This document shows positions 35,699 to 44,050 of a DNA stretch of 64,000 nt, one piece after another. The notes under the pieces were generated by a model that was not told the origin of the DNA, did not search any database, and saw only the letters and a program-made list of their open reading frames with translations. The stretch is from Dryocola sp031988645 (GTDB lineage Bacteria; Pseudomonadota; Gammaproteobacteria; Enterobacterales; Enterobacteriaceae), in the NCBI RefSeq assembly GCF_051307045.1, contig NZ_CP150452.1, forward strand, positions 2,232,001-2,296,000. Direction: 5' to 3'. Both the position numbers and the translations under genes were made by a program. Every line of letters begins with the position of its first letter. The first letter of the stretch is position 1.

Positions 35699-36337
35699 TT
35701 AATGGTGCAGCATTTCGTCCACTATCTGCGCTTTCGTCATGTTGTAGGGATAAAACGTAGGCCAGTTGTCCATTTCTTTTAGCAGCGCGTCCTGTGACGC
35801 GTTGCCCATAAATAGATGGAAATGCTGGGAGCTGCGCGGGCCAATAATATGATCGCTAAACTGGACGTATTTCGGCGCCTTTGACTGGCTGTCCGGGCAG
35901 GTAAATAAATAGCGGACGCCTTTCTTCCCGGAGACATAGTTGAGGATTTTAAACCCCTGGTAGCTATACTCGCACGACCTCACCTCTTTCCCGACGTGGA
36001 ACTCCATAACGTTGTTTTCAATGCCAATGGTTTCGATATCGGTCGCATAGCCCTTTTGGTAATAGGCTTCCAGCTCGGCAATGGATTTCCCGCTCTTTTT
36101 CGCCTTTTGTTCCAGAACCGGCGTCAGGTCGCCCTGTAATAAATACGGGTTCAGCGACTGCCAGATGCCGTCCCAGTCGCTCAGCGCGCGGTCCTTGACG
36201 TTTTTATCGTCAAACACGCCTTCACTGGCTTTCTGTTCCGCTTGCGTCAAAGGCTTTCCGTGGTGATGCGCATGCGCAAAAACCTGCGGGCTGCCAAGCA
36301 GGGCTCCCAGCCCCAGTAAAATAGCGGCGTTCTTCAT
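35699..36337 (-). CDS. zinT: ZinT, periplasmic zinc/cadmium-binding lipocalin-like protein
   Basis: A 212-residue periplasmic metal-binding protein (E. coli ZinT, 216). The signal peptide ends in QVFAHA and is followed by the His-rich HAHHHGKPLTQAEQKA. The family core FSDHIIGPRSSQHFHLFMG contains the zinc-binding histidines, and NWPTFYPYNMTKAQIVDEML the typical C-terminus. ZinT feeds zinc to ZnuABC under shortage. A Zur box lies just upstream. AGGAGAAAG precedes the ATG. Its location between rstA and rstB is unlike E. coli, where zinT is elsewhere on the chromosome. Confidence 0.95.
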   Translation of the reverse strand: MKNAAILLGLGALLGSPQVFAHAHHHGKPLTQAEQKASEGVFDDKNVKDRALSDWDGIWQSLNPYLLQGDLTPVLEQKAKKSGKSIAELEAYYQKGYATDIETIGIENNVMEFHVGKEVRSCEYSYQGFKILNYVSGKKGVRYLFTCPDSQSKAPKYVQFSDHIIGPRSSQHFHLFMGNASQDALLKEMDNWPTFYPYNMTKAQIVDEMLHH

Positions 36338-36374
36338 GATCGTTACTTTCTCCTGTATGTCCCTTTGCTCGAAT

Positions 36375-36389
36375 TGTTACGTTATAACA
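36375..36389. promoter_or_regulatory. Zur box upstream of zinT
   Basis: TGTTACGTTATAACA matches the Zur core TGTTATA-N-TATAACA at 12 of the 14 specified positions, 38 bases before the zinT start. Zur represses zinT when zinc is plentiful. Confidence 0.75.
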
Positions 36390-36530
36390 TAATAAATCCG
36401 AGATTCAACCCTGGCTTGTGTCAGGCCATAGGGATGGCAGAAGGAGGAACGAATGTTTTAACCGCGGGGTCATTTTTGATAAAAAAGCCGCTTCTTCAGC
36501 TTTAGCGGCCGCAGAATATATGACAGATAT

Positions 36531-36555
36531 AAAAAACCCCGGGCTCAGCCGGGGT
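36531..36555 (-). terminator. Terminator of the small gene downstream
   Basis: Read on the minus strand: stem ACCCCGG/CCGGGGT with a 6-nt loop followed by a T-run, starting six bases after the stop codon of the gene at 36561-36803. It supports that this small gene is real. Confidence 0.8.
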
Positions 36556-36560
36556 CTGCG

Positions 36561-36803
36561 CTAGTGGAATCCCAGCCATCTGAGGAAACCTTTGACGCTT
36601 TTTGCGCGCCGGTTGTAGTGCGAGACGCACTCGGCGATGACATCCTGCGAGGTGATGCTGCGAAGAGACTTAACGCCATCTTCGACGGGCTGCCTGCTGG
36701 CCAGATTGAAAATGCGAACGCTAAAGGCATCACCTGTTTTCTGAATATCATACCGGTAGGTGATGTCGTTAACGCCGCCGACGTAGAGCTGAAAGTTTTT
36801 CAT
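36561..36803 (-). CDS. Small cytoplasmic protein of unknown function
   Basis: An 80-residue protein without a signal peptide or membrane helix: begins KNFQLYVGGVNDITYRYDIQ, ends in a basic stretch NRRAKSVKGFLRWLGFH. Beta-strand-like alternation early and a helical, charged C-terminus are apparent. I do not recognise the family. A dedicated terminator follows immediately, and composition resembles the neighbours, so a real gene is likely. It lies with zinT between rstA and rstB; whether it has to do with zinc or with the Rst system cannot be told. Confidence 0.6.
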   Translation of the reverse strand: MKNFQLYVGGVNDITYRYDIQKTGDAFSVRIFNLASRQPVEDGVKSLRSITSQDVIAECVSHYNRRAKSVKGFLRWLGFH

Positions 36804-37072
36804 GATGGATACTCGGATTTACCTTAGGCGGCCATTTTACACAAAAATTGAGCAGAAATAATGAAGCCGGCGCAAACCAGGCGCGCATCGCGAAACGGAT
36901 GGCTAATGAAAATGCTGAAATGGTTTACACCGTTTGCCCGGCGTGGGTAAATGCACCTGCGGCGATCGGATTACGTTCCTGAATAAGCGTATTGGCGGAT
37001 ACGGTCATCCCCCGTAATGCCCCGGCCGCCCAGGGTCAACTAATTAATTCGTTGTTTTATCGGTGATATTGA

Positions 37073-38377
37073 ATGAAAAAGCTGTTTATTCAGTTTTATC
37101 TCCTGCTGTTTGTCTGCTTTCTGGTGATGACTATGCTGGTCGGGCTGGTCTATAAATTTACCGCCGAGCGCGCGGGGCGACAGTCGCTGGACGACCTGAT
37201 GAAAAGCTCCCTCTATCTGATGCGCAGCGAGCTGCGGGAAATTCCCCCCCGCGACTGGAATAAAACCATCAACGACCTCGATCTTAACCTTTCGTTTAAG
37301 CTGAACATCGAGCCGATGAGCAAATTCAAGCTTGATGAGATGACCGCGCGCCATCTGCGCGAAGGCGAAATCGTCGCCCTCGACGATGAATATACGTTTA
37401 TCCAGCGCATTCCCCGCAGCCATTACGTTCTGGCCGTCGGCCCTATACCCTATTTATTTTTCCTGCATCAGATGCGCCTGCTTGATATCGCGCTGATGAT
37501 TTTTATCGCCATCTCCCTCGCCTTCCCCGTTTTCATCTGGATGCGCCCGCACTGGCAGGACATGCTGAAGCTGGAAACCGCGGCGCAGCGGCTTGGCAAA
37601 GGGCATCTGGACGAGCGCATTCATTTTGACAGCGCCTCCAGCTTTGAACGCCTGGGCGTTGCCTTTAACCAGATGGCGGACGACATTAACGCGCTGATCG
37701 CCAGTAAAAAGCTGCTGATCGACGGCATCGCCCACGAACTGCGTACGCCGCTGGTTCGCCTGCGCTACCGGCTGGAGATGAGCGATAACCTTACCGACGA
37801 AGAGTCGCAGGCCCTTAACCGTGATATCGGCCAGCTCGAAGGCCTGATTGATGAGCTGCTGACCTACGCCCGCCTCGACCGTCCTCAGACCGACCTGCAC
37901 CTTTCGCAGGTTGACCTGCCGGACTGGCTGCGGAGCCATATTGCCGACGTCCGCCTGATTCATCCCCATCGGCATATCGAACTGGAGTGCCCCGCCGCCG
38001 GCATTTTCGGGCAGATTGATCTGCGCCTGATGGAGCGGGTTATCGATAATCTGATCAATAACGCCCTTCGCTACAGCCGGCAAAAGCTGCGCGTCAGCCT
38101 GTGGCTGGATGCGCAGAGCGCCGTTTTGCAGGTCGAAGACGACGGGCCGGGCATTCCCGAGCAGGAACGCGAACGCGTTTTCCAGCCCTTTGTGCGCCTG
38201 GACCCCAGCCGGGACAGGGCCACCGGCGGCTGCGGCCTGGGGCTGGCGATTGTTCACTCCGTTGCCGTAGCCATGGGCGGGGCGGTCAGCGTGGATAGCG
38301 GCGCTCTGGGCGGCGCCCGTTTCCGCTTTAGCTGGCCCGTCACGCTTTCCGGCGCTCCGTCCCTGCCTGCTGCCTGA
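37073..38377 (+). CDS. rstB: RstB, sensor histidine kinase
   Basis: A 434-residue inner-membrane sensor kinase. Two transmembrane helices (about residues 5-27 and 130-155) bracket a periplasmic sensor domain; then a HAMP linker, the dimerisation and H-box with the phospho-histidine in DGIAHELRTPLVRLRY, the N-box NLINNALRYS, the G1 motif DDGPGIPEQERERVF and the G2 motif GGCGLGLAIVHSV. It phosphorylates RstA. It is cut off from rstA by about 1.4 kb holding oppositely oriented genes, so it must have its own promoter, which I cannot identify; no strong ribosome-binding site precedes the ATG. Confidence 0.93.
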   Translation: MKKLFIQFYLLLFVCFLVMTMLVGLVYKFTAERAGRQSLDDLMKSSLYLMRSELREIPPRDWNKTINDLDLNLSFKLNIEPMSKFKLDEMTARHLREGEIVALDDEYTFIQRIPRSHYVLAVGPIPYLFFLHQMRLLDIALMIFIAISLAFPVFIWMRPHWQDMLKLETAAQRLGKGHLDERIHFDSASSFERLGVAFNQMADDINALIASKKLLIDGIAHELRTPLVRLRYRLEMSDNLTDEESQALNRDIGQLEGLIDELLTYARLDRPQTDLHLSQVDLPDWLRSHIADVRLIHPHRHIELECPAAGIFGQIDLRLMERVIDNLINNALRYSRQKLRVSLWLDAQSAVLQVEDDGPGIPEQERERVFQPFVRLDPSRDRATGGCGLGLAIVHSVAVAMGGAVSVDSGALGGARFRFSWPVTLSGAPSLPAA

Positions 38378-38444
38378 GGCCCTTTTTAACCTGCCTGACC
38401 GATGGCGACGCTGGTGGTCAGGTTATATTTCCTGTGTTATAACT

Positions 38445-38467
38445 TATAAGTATGTTGTAACTAAAGT
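38445..38467. other. terB: Replication terminus site Ter (TerB-like), Tus-binding
   Basis: The 23-bp sequence is identical to E. coli TerB except for its first base; the core GTATGTTGTAACTA is perfect. It sits 10 bases before the tus start codon, just as TerB overlaps the tus promoter in E. coli, where Tus binding also represses tus. The G of the critical GC6 pair is at 38450, so the fork-blocking face should be toward lower coordinates: forks moving in the + direction would be arrested. Confidence 0.92.
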
Positions 38468-38476
38468 GGGCGCGCG

Positions 38477-39406
38477 ATGACTGACTACGACCTGATTGAA
38501 CGACTGACCACCACCTTCCGCGAGCTGGAGCGGGATCTGCACCAGTTGCAGGAACAGCTGGCGGCCTGTCGCCTGCTGGTGGGCCGCGTGTTTACCCTGC
38601 CGCTAATAGAGAAAGGTCAGGAGCACGAGCCGCTGACGCAGATTGAAGTCAGGCAGCTGGTCGGCAAGGAGGCGCATGAGAAGACGCTTGCGCACTTTAC
38701 CCGCCTCTTCATCCAGCAGCAGTCGGAAAAAATCAGCAGCAAGGCCGCGGTGCGCCTTCCCGGCGCCGTTTGTTACGACGTAAGCGCTGAGCAATACCGG
38801 GAGATCAATGACCTGATCGCCTGCATAAATCAGCGCAAACTCGCGCTGGAGAAGATTATCAGCGTTGATTCGGGCCTTGCGAGCGTGCAGCGCTTTGAGT
38901 GGGTGCACCGCCATCTTCCCGGCCTGATTACGCTCAATGCCTACCGCGCCATTTCCCTTATCGATAATCCCACCACGCTGCGCTTCGGCTGGGCCAACAA
39001 GCAGATAATCAAAAATCTGACCCGCGACGAGGTTATGGCGATGCTGGAGAAAAGCCGCAAGGCAAACCGCGCCGTGCCGCCTTACACGCGCGAACAGTGG
39101 GCCGCGCAAATCGAGCGGGAGATGAATAACGTCGCCATGCTCTGCGCGGGCGCGAAGCTGAAAATCAAGCGGCCGGTGAAGGTGCAGCCGGTGGCGCGGG
39201 TGTGGTATCAGGAACGGCAAAAGCAGGTGCAGCTCGCCTGCCCTTCGCCCCTGGTCGTGCTGTGCCAGCGCGATAAAGGCGAGATGCCGCCGGAGACAGG
39301 CGAGCTGTTAAATTATGACGCGGAGAATATTCGTCACCGCTACAAACCCGAAGCGCAGGCGCTGCGGTTACTGATCCCGCGTCTGCACCTGTATTGCGAG
39401 CAATAA
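38477..39406 (+). CDS. tus: Tus, DNA replication terminus site-binding protein
   Basis: A 309-residue protein, the same length as E. coli Tus. It binds Ter sites as a monomer and blocks the DnaB helicase from one side. Conserved blocks include FIQQQSEKISSKAAVRLPGA, RFEWVHRHLPGLITLNAYR, LRFGWANKQIIKNLTRDEV, KLKIKRPVKVQPVARVWY and GELLNYDAENIRHRYKP; these cover the DNA-contacting strands. Ter overlaps its promoter, so it should be autoregulated. The gene marks this stretch as part of the chromosomal terminus region. Confidence 0.97.
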   Translation: MTDYDLIERLTTTFRELERDLHQLQEQLAACRLLVGRVFTLPLIEKGQEHEPLTQIEVRQLVGKEAHEKTLAHFTRLFIQQQSEKISSKAAVRLPGAVCYDVSAEQYREINDLIACINQRKLALEKIISVDSGLASVQRFEWVHRHLPGLITLNAYRAISLIDNPTTLRFGWANKQIIKNLTRDEVMAMLEKSRKANRAVPPYTREQWAAQIEREMNNVAMLCAGAKLKIKRPVKVQPVARVWYQERQKQVQLACPSPLVVLCQRDKGEMPPETGELLNYDAENIRHRYKPEAQALRLLIPRLHLYCEQ

Positions 39407-39428
39407 AAAAGCGCCTCCGAAGAGGCGC
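39405..39428 (-). terminator. Terminator of fumC
   Basis: Stem GCGCCTC/GAGGCGC with loop CGAA; on the minus strand it is followed by six T. It overlaps the very end of tus, which converges on fumC. Confidence 0.78.
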
Positions 39429-39441
39429 TCAGGCTCCAGGG

Positions 39442-40839
39442 TCAGGACTTCATGCTGCCGACCATCTCTTCCGGCCGTACCCAGGCGTCAAACTCCTCTT
39501 CGCTCAGGTAGCCCAGCTTCAGCGCGGAGGCCTTCAGGGTCAGCCCCTCTTTATGCGCCTTCTTGGCGATTTCCGCCGCTTTGTCGTAGCCGATATGCGT
39601 ATTCAGCGCCGTCACCAGCATCAGCGATTCATTCAGCAGCTGGCTGATGCGGTCGCGGTTCGGCTCGATGCCGACGGCGCAGTGCTCGTTAAAGCTCTCC
39701 ATGCCGTCGGCCAGCAGGCGAATCGACTGCAGCACGTTGTGGATAACCATCGGGCGATAGACGTTCAGCTCAAAGTTGCCGGATGCGCCGCCGATGTTCA
39801 CCGCCACGTCGTTGCCCATCACCTGGCAGCACAGCATGGTCATGGCTTCACACTGGGTCGGGTTTACTTTGCCCGGCATGATGGAGCTGCCCGGCTCGTT
39901 TTCAGGAATGGCGATTTCGCCGATGCCGCAGCGCGGGCCGGACGACAGCCAGCGCACGTCGTTGGCGATTTTCATCAGCGACGCGGCCAGACCTTTGAGC
40001 GCGCCGTGCAGATGGACCAGCGCATCGCAGGTGGCCAGCGCCTCGAATTTATTCGGCGCGGTAACGAAAGGCTGACCGGTGATGTCAGCCAGCTCCTTCG
40101 CCACCCGTACGGCGTATTCGGGATGCGTGTTCAGCCCCGTACCTACCGCGGTGCCGCCAAGCGCCAGCTCCGCCACGTGGGGCAGGCTTTGTTCGATATG
40201 CTTAAGGTTGTGCTCAAGCATCGCCACCCAGCCGGAGATTTCCTGGCCGAGCGTCAAAGGCGTGGCGTCCTGCAGATGCGTGCGGCCGATTTTGACGATG
40301 TCGCGGAAGGCTTCCGCTTTGTCCTGCAAAGTGTCTTTGAGCACCCTGAGCTGCAAAATGAGCTGTTCGCGTACCGCGATAACCGCTGCAACGTGCATCG
40401 CCGTCGGGAAAACGTCGTTGGAGCTCTGGCTCTTGTTCACGTCATCGTTGGGATGCACCAGGCGTTCCATGCCGCGGGCTCCGCCCAGCAGCTCGCTTGC
40501 GCGGTTCGCCAGCACTTCGTTCATGTTCATGTTGCTTTGGGTGCCCGAGCCGGTCTGCCAGATGGCGAGCGGGAACTCATCAGGATGCCTGCCTTCCAGC
40601 ACTTCGTCTGCGGCGGCCAGTATCGCTTTCCCGCGCTCCGCCGCCAGCAAGCCGAGATCCATGTTCACTTTGGCCGCCGCACGCTTGGTCAACGCCAGCG
40701 CCTGAATCAGCGCTACGGGCATTTTTTCCGTAGAAATGCGGAAATGCTCGAGCGAGCGCTGGGTTTGCGCCCCCCAGAGCCGGTCTGCCGGAACATCAAT
40801 GGGTCCCATGGAATCTTTTTCGATACGACTGGATGCCAT
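39442..40839 (-). CDS. fumC: FumC, class II (iron-independent) fumarase
   Basis: A 465-residue soluble fumarate hydratase of the aspartase/fumarase superfamily (E. coli FumC, 467). The signature GSSIMPGKVNP with the catalytic serine is intact, as are DRLWGAQTQRSLEHF, GSGTQSNMNMNEV and GRTHLQDATPLTLGQEI. It interconverts fumarate and malate in the TCA cycle and is the oxidative-stress-resistant isoenzyme. AGGAGAGA precedes the ATG. It follows fumA after 52 bp on the same strand, so it may be partly co-transcribed with fumA as in E. coli. Confidence 0.97.
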   Translation of the reverse strand: MASSRIEKDSMGPIDVPADRLWGAQTQRSLEHFRISTEKMPVALIQALALTKRAAAKVNMDLGLLAAERGKAILAAADEVLEGRHPDEFPLAIWQTGSGTQSNMNMNEVLANRASELLGGARGMERLVHPNDDVNKSQSSNDVFPTAMHVAAVIAVREQLILQLRVLKDTLQDKAEAFRDIVKIGRTHLQDATPLTLGQEISGWVAMLEHNLKHIEQSLPHVAELALGGTAVGTGLNTHPEYAVRVAKELADITGQPFVTAPNKFEALATCDALVHLHGALKGLAASLMKIANDVRWLSSGPRCGIGEIAIPENEPGSSIMPGKVNPTQCEAMTMLCCQVMGNDVAVNIGGASGNFELNVYRPMVIHNVLQSIRLLADGMESFNEHCAVGIEPNRDRISQLLNESLMLVTALNTHIGYDKAAEIAKKAHKEGLTLKASALKLGYLSEEEFDAWVRPEEMVGSMKS

Positions 40840-40891
40840 TTGTCTCTCCTTTTGAGCTTAAAAAAGCGTCGGCGCGCGCGGTTTCAGTGGT

Positions 40892-42539
40892 TTATTTCAC
40901 GCACCTTGTACACTGCGAGGCGTGTATTTTCTGGAAGAAGTCGTTGCCCTTGTCATCCACCAGAATAAAGGCCGGGAAGTCCTCTACTTCTATTTTCCAG
41001 ATGGCTTCCATTCCCAGCTCCGGATATTCGACGCAGGTCAGACTCTTAATGCTTTGCTGCGCCAGCACCGCCGCCGGGCCGCCAATGCTGCCCAGATAGA
41101 AGCCGCCGTGCCTGTGGCAGGCGTCGGTCACCTGCTGGCTGCGGTTGCCTTTCGCCAGCATAACCATGCTGCCGCCGTTGGCCTGCAGCAGATCCACATA
41201 GGAGTCCATGCGCCCTGCGGTGGTTGGCCCAAGCGAACCGGAAGCATAGCCGTCCGGCGTTTTTGCCGGGCCGGCGTAATAAATCGGGTGATCCTTCACG
41301 TACTGCGGCAGGCCTTCACCGCTGTCGATGCGCTCCTTGAGCTTAGCGTGAGCGATATCGCGTGCCACAATAATAGTCCCGCTCAGGGAAAGACGCGTAG
41401 AAACCGGATACCCTGAAAGCTGTTTGAGGATTTCACTCATCGGACGATTGAGGTCGACCTTAACCGCCTCGCCTTCCCCCGCCTGGCGCAGCGCCTGCGG
41501 AATAAATTTGCCCGGATTGTGCTCCAGCTTTTCCAGCCAGATGCCGTCGCGGTTGATCTTCGCTTTGATGTTTCTGTCCGCGGAGCAAGAAACGCCCATG
41601 CCGACCGGGCAGGAAGCGCCGTGTCGCGGCAGGCGCACCACGCGAATATCGTGCGCGAAGTATTTGCCGCCGAACTGCGCGCCAAGGCCAAGGTTCTGCG
41701 CTTCTTTTAACAGCTCTGCTTCCAGCTGAATATCGCGGAACGCCTGGCCGTGCTCGTTACCTTCCGTCGGCAGGCCGTCGTAATATTTAGTGGAGGCGAG
41801 CTTGACGGTTTTAAGCGTGGACTCCGCCGAGGTGCCGCCGATAACAAAGGCGACGTGGTACGGCGGGCACGCGGCGGTGCCGAGGCTGCGCATTTTCTCC
41901 ACCAGATAATCCTTCAGCTTGCCCGGGCTTAGCAGCGCCTTGGTTTCCTGATAGAGATAGGTTTTGTTGGCCGAGCCGCCGCCTTTGGCGATGCACAGGA
42001 ATTTGTACTCCGCGCCGTCCACGCTGTAGAGATCGATTTGCGCAGGCAGGTTGGTGCCGGTATTCACCTCGGTGTACATATCCAGCGCGGCGTTCTGGGA
42101 ATAGCGCAGGTTGTCTTCGATGTAGGTGTTATAGACGCCCTGCGACAACGCGGGCCTCGTCGCCGCCGCCGGTCCACACGCGCTGGCCTTTTTTGCCGAC
42201 GATAATGGCCGTGCCGGTATCCTGGCAGGTAGGCAGAATGCCTTTGGCGGCTATCTCTGAGTTGCGCAGGAACTGCAGCGCGACGTACCTGTCGTTTTCG
42301 CTGGCTTCGGGATCGCTAAGGATGTCGGCAACCTGCTGCTGATGGGCCGGGCGCAGCATAAATGAGGCATCGTGGAAGGCGTGTTGGGCGAGAAGGGTCA
42401 GGGCTTGCGGGTCAACTTTCAGGACTTCCTGCCCTTCGAACTCACCGACGGAAACATAGTCTTTGCTCAGCAGGTAATAGTCGGTTTCATCTTTTTTTAA
42501 CGGGAACGGCTCTTGATAATGAAAGGCTTTGTTCGGCAT
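40892..42539 (-). CDS. fumA: FumA-type class I iron-sulfur fumarase, frameshifted as sequenced
   Basis: A [4Fe-4S]-dependent fumarase; after repair 548 residues, the exact length of E. coli FumA. The first frame (from ATG 42539, MPNKAFHYQEPFPLKKDE) stops after WTGGGDEA; removing one base from the GGGCC at 42152-42156 gives DEAALSQGVYNTYIEDNLRY and continues to 40892. Cluster cysteines are expected in LPTCQDTGTA, SCSADRNI and the C-terminal half. FumA and FumB cannot be separated by length, but position beside fumC and manA fits fumA. The frameshift would destroy activity and is probably a sequencing error. Confidence 0.93.
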
Positions 42540-42744
42540 TGTTCTCTCACTTACGACATCAGCTACGTTAATTATTTTGGCTTCGGGCGCCATCTTGCGC
42601 CTTGTTAAAAATCGAATCACGACATGCTACACAATTTTTTAACAAAAACTGAGACTAATACGACTTTTTGCTGCCCTGGTTACTTCCCCACGGATAATTG
42701 GTTTAATAGCCGGAATCTTATCTACATTAGAACAGGGCTTGATA

Positions 42745-43917
42745 ATGCAAAAATTAATCAACTCGGTGCAGAACTACGCATGGGGAAGTAAAACCGCCTT
42801 AACGGATCTCTACGGCGTACAGAATCCTGAAAACCTGCCGATGGCGGAACTGTGGATGGGCGCGCACCCTAAAAGCAGCTCGAAAGTGCTGGAAAACGGC
42901 CAGCCGCGCGCCCTGCGCGAGGTGATTGACGCCGACCAGAACGCCGCCCTCGGCCAGGCCGTCGCCCGGCGATTTGGCGAGCTGCCGTTCCTCTTCAAAG
43001 TGCTCTGCGCCGATCAGCCGCTCTCCATTCAGGTACACCCGAACAAAAAAGCTTCTGAAATCGGCTTTGCCAAAGAAAACGCGGCCGGCATCCCCCTTGA
43101 CGCAGCCGAGCGTAACTACAAAGATCCTAACCACAAGCCCGAGCTGGTCTTCGCCTTAACCCCGTTCCTCGCCATGAACGCCTTTCGCGAATTTTCTGAA
43201 ATTGTTTCCCTGCTGCAACCGGTATCCGGCGCGCACGGCGCCATCGCCCACTTCCTGCAGGAGCCCGGTGCCGAACGCCTGGCCCAGCTGTTCGCCAGCC
43301 TGCTGAATATGCAGGGCGAGGAAAAATCCCGCGCGTTAGCCATCCTGAAAGCCGCGCTGAACGGCCAGCAGGGCGAGCCGTGGGAAACCATTCGCGCGAT
43401 CGCCGAATTCTATCCCGACGACAGCGGCCTGTTCTCCCCGCTGCTGCTCAACGTGGTTAAACTTCAGCCGGGCGAAGCCATGTTCCTGTTTGCCGAAACG
43501 CCTCACGCCTACCTTAAAGGCGTGGCGCTGGAGGTTATGGCGAACTCGGACAACGTGCTGCGCGCGGGCCTGACGCCGAAATACATCGATATTCCGGAGC
43601 TGGTCGCAAACGTCAGGTTTGAGCCCAAGCCCGCGGACGAACTGCTGACGCAGCCGCAGCAAAACGGCAGCGAGCTGGACTTCCCTGTTCCGGTGGCTGA
43701 TTTCGCCTTCTCCTTACACGATCTGAACGCAACGCCTGCCGAGCTGGCGCAGGATAGCGCAGCGATTATCTTCTGCGTGGAAGGCGAAACCGTGCTTAGC
43801 AAAGGCGAGCAGCAGCTGGTACTCAGGCCCGGCGAGTCCGCCTTTATCGCGGCCAACGAATCTCCGGTTTCCGCAAGCGGCGTAGGCCGTATCGCCCGCG
43901 TGTACAACAGGCTCTGA
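42745..43917 (+). CDS. manA: ManA, mannose-6-phosphate isomerase
   Basis: A 390-residue zinc type I phosphomannose isomerase (E. coli ManA, 391). It interconverts mannose-6-phosphate and fructose-6-phosphate. Zinc ligands are in QVHPNK (Gln and His), HKPELVFALTPF (Glu) and FAETPHAYLKGVALEVMANS (His), and LRAGLTPKYIDIPEL is the family signature. The ATG at 42745 gives the E. coli start MQKLINSVQNYAWGSKTAL; an upstream TTG at 42739 is less likely. It is divergent from fumA, as in E. coli. Confidence 0.97.
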   Translation: MQKLINSVQNYAWGSKTALTDLYGVQNPENLPMAELWMGAHPKSSSKVLENGQPRALREVIDADQNAALGQAVARRFGELPFLFKVLCADQPLSIQVHPNKKASEIGFAKENAAGIPLDAAERNYKDPNHKPELVFALTPFLAMNAFREFSEIVSLLQPVSGAHGAIAHFLQEPGAERLAQLFASLLNMQGEEKSRALAILKAALNGQQGEPWETIRAIAEFYPDDSGLFSPLLLNVVKLQPGEAMFLFAETPHAYLKGVALEVMANSDNVLRAGLTPKYIDIPELVANVRFEPKPADELLTQPQQNGSELDFPVPVADFAFSLHDLNATPAELAQDSAAIIFCVEGETVLSKGEQQLVLRPGESAFIAANESPVSASGVGRIARVYNRL

Positions 43918-43977
43918 TTTTAAGTAACTTACTGATCTTTTACGTGTGGATTGCTAAGCTTAGAGCGATAGTTTTCT

Positions 43978-43996
43978 AAAACGCCCGCGGGCGTTT
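43978..43996 (+). terminator. Terminator of manA
   Basis: A compact GC-rich palindrome AAAACGCC/GGCGTTTT around CGCG, ending in a T-run, between manA and ydgA. Confidence 0.75.
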
Positions 43997-44050
43997 TTCA
44001 TTCGGCGGTCAGGGGATGTCTGACCGCCGCTTCAAAATGGACAGGACACG

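Noticed and set aside
39394..40968. 524-codon open frame antisense to fumC
   Set aside because: fumC is unmistakable on the other strand; the antisense product has no recognisable motif.
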